Below are positions 14,601 to 26,600 of a stretch of 64,000 nucleotides of DNA, one piece after another. Within the stretch, counting starts at the first letter, position 1, and each line of letters opens with the position of its first letter. Source of the DNA: Yponomeuta sedellus (taxonomy: Eukaryota; Arthropoda; Insecta; Lepidoptera; Yponomeutidae); NCBI GenBank assembly GCA_934045075.1, contig OW203730.1:9290692-9354691 (forward strand), written 5' to 3'. Position numbers and translations under genes: made by a program. The notes beneath the pieces are model-generated. The model was not told the DNA's origin. It saw only the letters and a program-made list of their open reading frames with translations, and searched no databases.

Positions 14601-17600
14601 GTCAGGTGCAGGATGGGTGACAGTCCCGTTACTACCGCTAGTGACATTTTTCCGAGCGCTTCCGTGCTTCGCAAGGCACGTTAAGCCGTAGGTGCCGGCT
14701 GTCATGTAATGGCAGTCGTTAAGCCATGTCAGAGGCCTTATGGGCGGCTTGATCACTTCTGACAGTAGGCCCGCCACTGTTTTACATACCTCCACCAACC
14801 CGGACTTGGCCCCCGTGGTGGAGTACCCGTGCCCTAGCAGTGGGGACATACAGGGTTGCAATCGCACTTACAGTCAGACGGACTTAAGAGGTAGTCAGAA
14901 AAAGGGCAGCTCTCAGAACGCTTCCGAGGCAATTATAAATAAGCCACAAATATGCCTACGCGGCGCACCCCGGCCCAATTATTCCCAACTAGGTGGTACG
15001 TGCGAATGTGATGGTGCGGTAATGTAATTTGAAAGTTGCCGCCGCGCAGCCCCCGTCATAATTAACAGGACGGCCCGGAGCGCCGGCCATGAATAAGTAA
15101 CTGCTCCAGGAGACACCGAGAGCTCCGTGATAAGTTGGGAGCACTTAGCCTGGTCGACGTAGAATCTTTCGCTATCGTACCATAGCGAAAAATTCCGCGT
15201 CGACCGGGGATTCCACAGCATTCCACGGCTGCCCTTAGTACTTAGTTTTATTCAAAGTAGCGCAGAAACTGCGGCTTAGTGAACTTTACAATTCAAACTA
15301 GATGTCCATTTCAAAATCTAGATCATTGTGGAGAAAAAATGGAAAAAAAACTCCAAACTTTGTCTTTTCAGAGAACTTTGTTTTTTCTTTAATAGTTTAC
15401 ATAATTAGAATATTTTCGGGGCTTAATCGCGTAGTAATTTATTGCTATTTTACCTCGACGTTTCGACGACGTTACAGTCATCGTGGTCACGAGAAGACTG
15501 ATGGCTGGCACCCTTTCGCATCTTCGGCTGATGAGGTTTCAGACTACCCTCAATCAGCTATCACAAAGCACTATTAGGGTTGCGACATACTACACTGACA
15601 ATGTCGGACGATAAGCCATGCGACTTTTTTCCACTCGAACACATCTTGATGACCGGATCCCACGTTTGCAACAGTTTGAAACCACATTCCCGATTAAAAT
15701 TTTTGTGTTTCTTACACAAAGTTTACATAATTATTATAAAACATAGAACTTATCCATTGTACTGGCTTTAATTCCAGACATCATTGTCATCTAAATAATC
15801 CTTTATGTTATAGTAGACCTTTTGGCACAAAGTGTGCTTAACATATTTTTTGAACCGCGTTGTTGATGTAACCACGCCGTAGTGTGTGATAATTTTTTAG
15901 ATGGGATATTATGTTCTAAAGACTACCGCGTCATAGTGATCCATTCACTTCTCTGCTAGCTATAGGAAACGCTAGCTGCATTCGCTTCAGATAGCGTTTC
16001 CTCTAGACTCTATATAAATCTGTATGTATGTCTAGTCCGGCAGCCGTGGAATCTTTAGGGTATGGTATGGGTCTGGAAGCATCTAGTGGTAACTAGGATT
16101 GCATGTTATGCTGCTGGGCGGGTACCGAGCCAGCTCTTCATGCAAAAATGGAACAGAGTACATGCCGTCATCCAGCCAGCTCTTAATTCACGGCCTAGTG
16201 TAGATTTCTGAGTAGTTTTTTTTTTATGTAGCGTATATTCGTCTCACTCCAGGGAAAAAAAAGGATTATCTCAGAGAAAGAGTATGGGCTTAATCACCAC
16301 GGGTGCCAACCGCGAATTGACAATTTCAATTAAAGATGTTTCAAGATGTTTTCCTTCACCGTTAGCAAGTGGCATTGCTACTGTAACTTCGCAAATGTTC
16401 ATGACTTAGAAAACAAAGTCATTGGTAGGTACATGCCCGCACTCGGAATCGAACCTGGGTCTCTCGCATCCGAGTCCATTGTTCTAACTACTGTGCTACC
16501 TACCGCCGCTCATGTAACTAAAATTGTTAAAATGAGTTAAGATTACCAAATAAATAGAAATAACCTTTATTAAAAAAATATATAGTTATAGTTCAAAAAT
16601 ATTACTTTCGTGGTGGCTAAGCTGAAAGGTATGCTTTTTGGTATCGTTGGCTTAACCACGGAACATAACTAAGCTTTTGAAACTAAGATTTTTTCACTAC
16701 AATTTTATTTTGTGCCACTTTATAGATATAACATGAAAGCGTTTTAAATTTAAGCCAAATGTTTTGTTAAATCATAAATCTGGCTCTGCCCGCGAATTTG
16801 TTTGCGTAGGATACGACTGATAACATAATTTGACATAATCGGTATAGTACACTATCTCTATGCAAAACAAGAAAAACATGGAAGGTAGTAGGGACGGATA
16901 CACTCAATTGAAGATTTAAAGCACAAGGAAAATGCTGAAAGTAGAAGAGCCACTTCTATACAGGTTGCATCGGAGTATTCGGATTTCAAAGGCAAGGCAG
17001 ATTCCAATCCAATAGAACATGACAACCAAAAGGTGGCAGGCACCCACGTCTTGGCCCCACAACCGTGCCAAAACCGTTTCAGCGGGCGGAAGGTTAAAAA
17101 TTGGTTTATCGCGTACGGGAGACGTGGACCGGAATCTCCTATAAATATTTGAGAGAGCTCACTGGGGGTATTTGCGTTTGGCAAGGGTGACACAAAGTAA
17201 GTACAACAGAAGCGCCACCAGGCAAAATTAATAAATAAAAAAACTAATATAATACTAATATGAACTAACGTAATACCGATAAAACATTCTACTGCTGAAC
17301 ATTAATTTATAAACAGGCTTCTGCCTGTTGATCTTCTTCAGGCTATATTAGTCCACTGCTCGACATAGCCCTCGCCTAATGAGCGCCTTAGCGCAAGGTT
17401 GTGCCATCATTAGGGGGTAATGCCCATAATCCCCACGCTGGGCATGCGGGTTGGGGATCGCAGTATTGTGGAATTGTACTGCAGGGGCCGCTGCTGCCCA
17501 CCCCCCGGTTTGTGTCCCTTTTTAGTCGCATTTTACGTCACCCGCGGGAATAATTTGGGTTGGTGCTATTCTCTAGGCCGACACCACACAGCATAGGTTG

Positions 17601-20600
17601 ATCATAATGTCGAATTTGGCTCTGTTTTTTTATTTTTGGTATGTTTGTATTAAATAAAAGTAGACAAAAGATAAGAATATTCTTTATTTTACAGTGAAAA
17701 AAAAACGTAATACATAAGTATACATGGTACAATTAGCGGCCTTATTGCTAAAAGCCATTTCTGAATAATAATTTATAATTCATCACAGGTCTCTGGCCTA
17801 TTTATGTGGACCAAAGCCTGTTGGAATCTTACAGGCCTATTTATACGCACCATATTCTCTCAGAACCCCGATGTTTTATTCGCGATAGCAATTAGTATGG
17901 AATTGGACACTCGGTACATTGGAATTGTTCAGGATTTAGTGAACAAAATATAGGGGCTGGTCATGCATTGTTAGTTAGTTGTTGTTAGTTTTTAGTTTTA
18001 TTGAAGGTTTCGGAGGTCATTCCCCCCGGCCTATCTCTATCCTGGCTTTTGTAAATCCATCCTGAGTTAACATTCTATTGGTTGTATTTTTTATTCCAAA
18101 ACCAGGTGGAACGAGTACCTACTCGCGCCTCCAGGCAATATCCGTGCAATTTTTAAAGTCGGGAACTGAGTAACAGAGACCTCCTTTTCTAATATTTACT
18201 GATTGCCATACCATTTGTAGTCGTTACGTTGCTCAAAGCAGTGTTTCTCAATGGGCCCTAGAGGTTTCCATGGGGGCTCTCAGAAAAAGGTCTTGCAGTA
18301 AAGCATTTTTTTATTTAATGTGATTTTTAGCATCCACGCATTTTTAGCATTAGTGGTCAATCTATGAAGTGTGTCTTCATTTCACATCATCAACCCATTA
18401 TGTTCTTACCGAGGGGCACGGGTCTCTTCCCTAAGGAAGGTATAGGCCATACTCCACCACGGGGGCCAAGTTCACATTGGTGGAGGCTTGCAAGACTAAT
18501 GGCTGGTCTTACTGTCAGAAGTTTTCAAGCCGCCTTTGGCTTAACGACAGCCATCGATCGACGGCAGCCGGCACCAACTGCTTAACGTGCCTTGCGATGC
18601 ACGGAACCGCTCGGAACGAGCGATTCAATCACTTAATTTCACGGTCTTTCTTAAAATCTTACCATTAACATGATTGATAGATTGGTCTTTTGGCAAAAAC
18701 GATCTGTAACAAAATAACCCGATTTTTTCCTATTGGTAGCTCTAGTGCATCGCGGCGCACAGCTAGTATATAATAAGTCCCACAATCAGCCAAGTTTGAT
18801 GACCGTTTTTATAAAATTATGTCATATTATGTTTAAAATTTTATTAATTATTTGGTAATTCGCCGTAATTACGTATAGTACGTATTCTGTGGATCAACTA
18901 TTACAACCTTCAACCTATTGCGGTTGCAAAGATATATCTTATACACGGACGGATTGACACCAGAGGGAGAGTAATAGGGTCCTGTCTGACTCCCTTCGTC
19001 ATACGAATCCCTAAAAACCACTAACCGCTGGTAACAGCAGATAAACACATTGTTAGAGTACGAACAACCGGGGGAAATTGCCCGTTTTTCAATTGAGAAT
19101 TTAAAGTTAACTAAATAATTAACTGTAGTGCTGTCTCTTTGAATTTCTCGGCAAAAGAGCGTGACAGAACCTTTCTCAAATATTTGGTCGTTAACGGACG
19201 CGAGACCGTTTATTACGTAGACGGGACGACTTTTGATCTATGTGAAACAGTACACCGCCATAGTAATTGTGCGCTATTTTTATGACAGATTTCATCATCA
19301 TATTTTTCTATTGCAAACATACGTTTATAAGATGCTGATAGAGTTATGAGTACTATAGTGGACCTTTGACCCTGTAGGCATAGCAAAATTTAAAAACCTA
19401 TTTAGAGGCTAAAAATTTCACCCATGCCGGGATTCGAACCCGCAACCTCTGGCTATCCGTACCAGCGCTCTACCAATTGAGCCAATGGGCGACTCACGGC
19501 ATCAGTGAAATTTCGAACCTCTTTACAATATTCTCTGTATTACATACAGGCAGCGACATCTGACTTAAGCAAATTGCATTACTTACAGCCCCGACCACCT
19601 ACTATGCAGTTAGGTTTTAACATCGGAACGATATCACTGTACCCACATGATTACACTATTTTTATTTTTAATGCACTAACCCGTGCTAAGGAACAAATTT
19701 AAAAACCTATTTAGAGGCTAAAAATTTCACCCATGCCGGGATTCGAACCCGCAACCTCTGGCTATCCGTACCAGCGCTCTACCAATTGAGCCAATGGGCG
19801 ACTCACGGCATCAGTGAAATTTCGAACCTCTTTACAATATTCTCTGTATTACGTACAGGCAGCGACATCTGACTTAAGCAAATTGCATTACTTACAGCCC
19901 CGACCACCTACTATGCAGTTAGGTTTTAACATCGGAACGATATCACTGTACACACATGATTACACTATTTTTATTTTTAATGCACTAACCCGTGCTAAGG
20001 AACAAATTTAAAAACCTATTTAGAGGCTAAAAATTTCACCCATGCCGGGATTCGAACCCTTAAAAACCATTAAAAATAAAAATAGTGTAATCATGTGGGT
20101 ACAGTGATATCGTTCCGATGTTAAAACCTAACTGCATAGTAGGTGGTCGGGGCTGTAAGTAATGTAATTTGCTTAAGTCAGATGTCGCTGCCTGTACGTA
20201 ATACAGAGAATATTGTAAAGAGGTTCGAAATTTCACCGATGCCGTGAGTCGCCCATTGGCTCAATTGGTAGAGCGCTGGTACGGATAGCCAGAGGTTGCG
20301 GGTTCGAATCCCGGCATGGGTGAAATTTTTAGCCTCTAAATAGGTTTTTAAATTTGTTCCTTAGCACGGGTTAGTGCATTAAAAATAAAAATAGTGTAAT
20401 CATGTGGGTACAGTGATATCGTTCCGATGTTAAAACCTAACTGCATAGTAGGTGGTCGGGGCTGTAAGTAATGCAATTTGCTTAAGTCAGATGTCGCTGC
20501 CTGTACGTAATACAGAGAATATTGTAAAGAGGTTCGAAATTTCACTGATGCCGTGAGTCGCCCATTGGCTCAATTGGTAGAGCGCTGGTACGGATAGCCA

Positions 20601-23600
20601 GAGGTTGCGGGTTCGAATCCCGGCATGGGTGAAATTTTTAGCCTCTAAATAGGTTTTTTAAATTTGTTCCTTAGCACGGGTTAGTGCATTAAAAATAAAA
20701 ATAGTGTAGGCATAGCAAAATTTTATGCCATATTTACAGTGGCTATATAACTCGACTGCGGCGAAGCCCAAAGGGAGGGTAATGAGTTTAGTTCGTATGT
20801 ATGTATGTCCGATTCTATGTTCCCTCATAACTCCTTAACCAATGGTCAGATTTTGTTAAATTAGGTGTCGAAGCGCTCGTGGCCTAGGCGAACCGAGTGA
20901 TTGGAATCAATCACTTAGTTAAGCAACAACAGGCGCGGTCAGGTACAGGATGGGTGAGCATCCCGTGACTACCGCTAGTGGCATTTTTCCGAGCGCTTCC
21001 GTGCTTCGCAAGGCACGCTAAGCCGTTGGTGCCGGATGTCATATAATGGCAGTCGTTAAGCCATGTCAGAGGCCTTATGGGCGGCTTGATAACTTCTGAC
21101 AGTAAGGCCCGCCACTGTCTTACAATCCTCCACCAACCCGGACTTGGCTCCCGTGGCGGTGTATGGCCTAACCTTCCTGCGATGCAGGAAGAGACCCGTG
21201 CCCCAGCAGTGGGGACATACAAGTGTTGATAACGATAGGTCCCATTCGATTCGTCGTCCTTGCGCGGGTGTTATAGCCTATATCAAATCAGAATTATGCG
21301 AGCAGAACCGCGACAAAAAATTAAATTCGTTAATATATTTGCTTAAAGTACAGCCAGGAGCAACTAGATGGTGCTGAAATCTATTTAGAGGCTAAAATTC
21401 CACTCATGCCGGCGCTCTTCCAAATGAGATAATGGACGATTCACCGGCATCAGTGAAATTTCGAAACTCTTTACAATACTCTCTGTACAGTGATATCATT
21501 CCGATGTAAAACCTAACTGCAAAGTAGGTAGTCGGGGCTGTAAGTGATGCAATTTGCTTAAGCCAGATGTCGCTGCCTGTACGTAATACAGAGAATAGTG
21601 TAAAGAGGTTCGAAATTTCATTGATGCCGGTGAGTCGCCCATTGGCTCAATTGGTAGAGCGCTGGCATGGATAGCCAGAGGTTGCGGGTTCGAATCCCGG
21701 CATGGGTGAAATTTTTAGCCTCTAAATAGGTTTTTAAAATACTCTCTGTATTACGTACAGGCAGCGACATCTGGCTTTAGCTTCTTTTATGTATAAAATA
21801 AATCTTCCTCACGATATCTGCACCGTTAGCGAGTGGTATTGCTTCTATAACTTCACAAATGTAACTCGACATAACTTTATTAGCCCAGTGGACACCCGTG
21901 GTAATTAAGCCTATACTCTCTCTCCTGAAGGCCTATGCCCTGCAATAGGACATTTGTGGCTATATAAAAAAACTTATGAAAAGGGCAACGTGATAACAAA
22001 ATTAAAAATTTACGTATCTAGCATAAATAGCCCGAAACAATATGGAAAGTCACTAAGACTATACAAGAAAGTAGTTGTTAATTAATAGTAGGTAATATGC
22101 ACCTAAATAGCCTCTTAAGGAGGTACAATTTGCTCTATCGTCCTGTATTTGAATATTTAAATCTTCCAAAGCGTTTGCTTTGACCCGCGTCGCTTCGTCT
22201 AGGTGAATTTAAATATTTACAAAATGTACCAAGTCATACCTTTGGTACTGAGGACTACCTGTAGTCGACCTTAGCTACTAGTATTTTCTTTCTAAAATAA
22301 AACAAAACAATTAGAGACTAGAAGAGTGAAGTGCAGCATTGGTAGCGGTGTGAAGCCAGCCTTAGTAAAATAAGTTAGTTTTTATAGTTGGATTTTCTGA
22401 TTCTGATTCGGAGCGCTTCTTCGACCTATATTTAACTTACCTTAAAAAATTTTATCAAGCCGCACATAAGGCCTGTGACGTGGCTTCACGACTGCCAACA
22501 CATGACAGCATTCACCAACGGCTTAACGTGCCTTGCGAAGCACGGAAACGCTCGCAAAAATGCTACTAGCGGTAGTCACGGGATGGTCACCCATCCTGTA
22601 CCTGACCGCGCCTGTTGTTGCTTAACTCAAATGATTGATTCCAATCACTCGGTTCGCCTAGGCCACAAGCGAGCGCTTCTATCGAGCGGTATCTCTAGCG
22701 TCTATAACGGTATCTCTCTAGACTGTACTGACGTTTAGTATTGAACGAGTAAATACTTTTTAGATTTCAGAAAGGTTTATTTATCAACCCCGTGAAGTTC
22801 AACTGTAGATATCTACTTCAAAACCACCCTTAATATCCCGTATTTGAGAACAAACTAAGAGATCATTACTGCGTTAATACGCGAATGTAGCGTTGAACAA
22901 ACAGGCAAACAGAGAGGCGTACTGTTTACATTTCTAAGGGTGCGGCTTTTACGTAGTTCCGACCGTTTGTAAAGACATATTTTATAAAAAAAAACCTATT
23001 TAGAGGCTAAAAAACTATTTAGAGCACGGGTTAGTGCATTAAAAATAAAAATAGTATACTCGTAGACATATTTTATGTTTGGTTTTTTCCTGACTTTCAA
23101 TTCAATCAATTCAAATATTATAAATGTGAAAGATTGTATATATGTATGGATATTTGTCACTCAATCACGCCATAACTGTTGAACGGATTAGGCTGAAATT
23201 CAGGACAGAGATAAATTATATTCTGGAATAGCGCAAAGGTTACTTTTGTCCCGGAAAAAGTAACCTTTGCGCTATTCACAAAAAAAATTATTCGCGGACG
23301 AAGTCGTGGGCAGCAGCTAGTAGATGAATATAAGACTATGGAGTGACGTACGAAGCGTTATCTTTGTATGTAGCTTGATACAGCGATATTAGTTGCACCA
23401 CATACAAAGTACCTTGTCAAAATATTAAAAGTTTCTTTTAAAAATTTTTTTTTAGATATTTTAGTAGAAATTGACGCGCTGAATTTACGAAAAAAGCGCT
23501 ACATTTACGCGGTATGAGGTAATTTTTTTTAATACTTTCGTACCTTAAGAACGTCATTGTTTTCGCAGGAAAAGTTTTAAGGTTAAAGTAGTTTGTGCTG

Positions 23601-26600
23601 GAGCCCTGCTCTGATTCAGTCGCCATGTATGTTAACACCGTAGAGTGAGAGTGCCATGCAAGTCAATTCGCTGTATCAATATAAGTCTTAATAAATGTCA
23701 TTGAAATTGAATTCTTGAAAATTCAATGCTGTAACACTGTTTATAATATTATTAAGTTTTAAACTGTAATTTTAGACTGACTAAAACACTTTGCTTTAAA
23801 CCCCGTTGAAACTACGTAGTAGGCGGACGGAACCACAGTACCAAGTCTGTTATGAGGGCGGAACCTACCAAACTTATACACCTACTTACCTGCAAGGAAT
23901 CGAATGCAATACGAGATCATCTCTCTTCTCTTAGGCAGAAAATTCAATGGAATCCATGTGTAAGTTTTTTTAGCAGTCGGGTAATTTGTTTTGACGCGCT
24001 CGTGGCCTAGGCGAACCGAGTGATTGGAATCAATCACTTGGTTAAGCAACAACAGGCGCGGTCAGGTACGGGATGGGTGAGCGTCCCGTGACTACCGCTA
24101 GTGGCATTTTTCCGAGCGCTTCCGTGCTTCGCAAGGCACGTTAAGCCGTTGGTGCCGGCTGTCATATAATGGCAGTCGTTAAGCCATGTCAGAGGCCTTA
24201 TGGGCGGCTTGATAACTTCTGACAGTGAGGCCCGCCACTGTCTCATAATCCTCCACCAACCCGGACTTGGCCCCCGTGGTGGAGTATGGCCTAACCTTCC
24301 TGCGATGCAGGAAGAGACCCGTGCCCCAGCAGTGGGGACATATAAGGGTTGATAACGACGATAATTTGTTTTTGTTTTAAGTATTTTCAGTTTTGTTTGA
24401 GATTTTCTGTATTTTCAGAGACATGCTCGGAAACGTGAAATGTTAACTTACATCTTGCAAAATTAAAATCTGCCTAGCAAGGTTTTGACGAAATCCGACC
24501 GAGTACCTAGCGCCCAACGCTGGTGTGCAAACAAGCAGAATCCGAAATAGCGGCGGAGCTCGTTTACGAGACGAGAGCGGGGATGTTAGTTAAATTATTA
24601 ATTTATTTGAGCCCACTCATGTATGTACATACTGCGCCTTACATGGAGCCGCGGCGGCTCTATAATGTCCTGGGAAGGGAAACTGTTGAGCTTGTATTGC
24701 CTGAAGATGTAAAATTTGTGACAGAAGTATCGCCTGTGGATAATTGGTTAGTCGCATCTGAGATTTTCGCACTTAGATAAAGAACACTTTATCTATAATA
24801 TAAAATTGAATCGCTAAATGTATTGGTAAGCGCAAATCTCGAGAGCAGCTGAACCGATTTCGCTAAATTTTTTTTTAGAATATTCTTTGAAGTACCAGGA
24901 GGGTTCTTACGGAGAGAAAAAATAAATAAAGAATCGACTGTTAGACGGTACGAAGTTCGCTGGGTCAGCTCGTTGTACATAAAAATGGAAATAACACAGA
25001 TCTTCTTGCTTATATTTAAACATTGTACGTCTCTTAGTAGGTATTTATGTCAACGCATTTTTCTAACGCGCCGATGTCATTTTATTTCTGCTCCAAGCAA
25101 TAGTATAAAAAATACGTCACCTACCAGAATCGAGTCCCAGGGGTCTGCTTTGTGTAACTACAATTTATGGATTACTAAGACGATTCAATGTACATTGCAA
25201 AATCAGTCAAACCACGATCAACAAGTAGATTACGATTAAACTAATAAAATATGAATTCGTCGTTCACATTGCAAAATGTCCTTATTAAGGGCCCGTATTC
25301 TGAAAAGAATAGATGCGTTTGAAATGGCTGAATACTGGCGGAGAATGCTTCGTATATCTTGGACCGAACGCCGCACAAACGTATATATTCTAGGAGAACT
25401 TCAGATAAAGACGAGGCTCTCCACAATCTATACCCAACGCATCCTGAAGTTCAACGGACATACCGTCCGGATAACCGGTTGTGCGATCGGGAAACGAAGC
25501 AGAAGACGAGCACCAACGCGTTAGACAGACACCATAACAAAAGCTTCGGGATGGACCCTACAAGCAGCCATACATCTGGCGAATAATTGGAACGAATGGA
25601 GAGAGCTGGTGGCGGATGCTGCCCCATAGTCACGTCCCTCAGCCATAAGGGTACGACGAGGAAAAAAGAAAAGACGTAGAGTCACAAAACGCCCTGGGTT
25701 CAGTATGCGGTGCTGCAGAAAGGGTTATTTGATAATCAATACTACTTTTTATTACGATCAACTTGCCGCTCACATATTTTCCGGGAAAAAAAATTAAACT
25801 TCGTGTATCATGTGGATTTGTCCTTCTGTGTCTTTAAAAGTAGAGCTAACCGGCATTTAACAGGCAAGCACGTAGACCCCGTTTCGCTTACCACCAGGCA
25901 AGTGTGACTTGTCCTACTTAAAGAAAGAAAAAAATATATCCGCCCCACCGCAGGGCCAGGCTCTCTCAGAGAGAGAGAAAGAGAGGGAGATAAAGCGTAC
26001 CAATGACTTTATTTTCTAAGTTACGTACCTCCTCTATGAAGTTTTAGTACCAATATCACTTGCTAACGGTGAAGGTGAAGTTTCTTAAAAAAGAAAAAAG
26101 AATTCAATATTCATATTTAAAACAGTACAAAGTCTGTCGGTGGTCGGGTCAGCCAGTCGTTTACCTACAATGTTTAGGCAAACAATTATAGCCCTAATAG
26201 CTATAAAATAACAAAGACGGAAACGCCTTCTCCTAGATCCATTAAAAAGTATAGAATAATTACTAAGATACTAACTAAGGTTGAATGTATGAAACAAAGG
26301 CTAACTAGCCCCAAAAAAGAGTAAATCTTTTATAACTTGTTTTAGCTAAAAAAATGTATACAGCCTAAAACATGGAACAAAGAATGCTGGGAAGAACAAA
26401 CATACATACAAAACCTCACGCCTATATCCCAGAGGGGTAGGCCGAGACTAGGGACTGCCACTTGCGACGATCTAAAGGCTATATTACACCGGGGCAACAC
26501 TGTGCGGCATTGCGGCATGCCACAAGGCCGCATGCTACAAAATTAAAAATGTCGCACATTGTGACAAGAACCGTGCGGCATGGCAACACCTTGCGTCATG

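Noticed and set aside
16858..17193. 111-codon minus-strand frame
   Set aside because: No recognisable motif; likely chance in a moderately GC region.
19505..20545. The same 65-codon open frame three times (two plus, one minus)
   Set aside because: All copies are the 5' flank of Rep-A inside the palindromic array; identity reflects repeat copying, not a gene family.
19392..20704. Regularly spaced repeats considered as a CRISPR-like array
   Set aside because: Unit length is 309 bp, the units are inverted and retroposon-derived, and the genome is eukaryotic.
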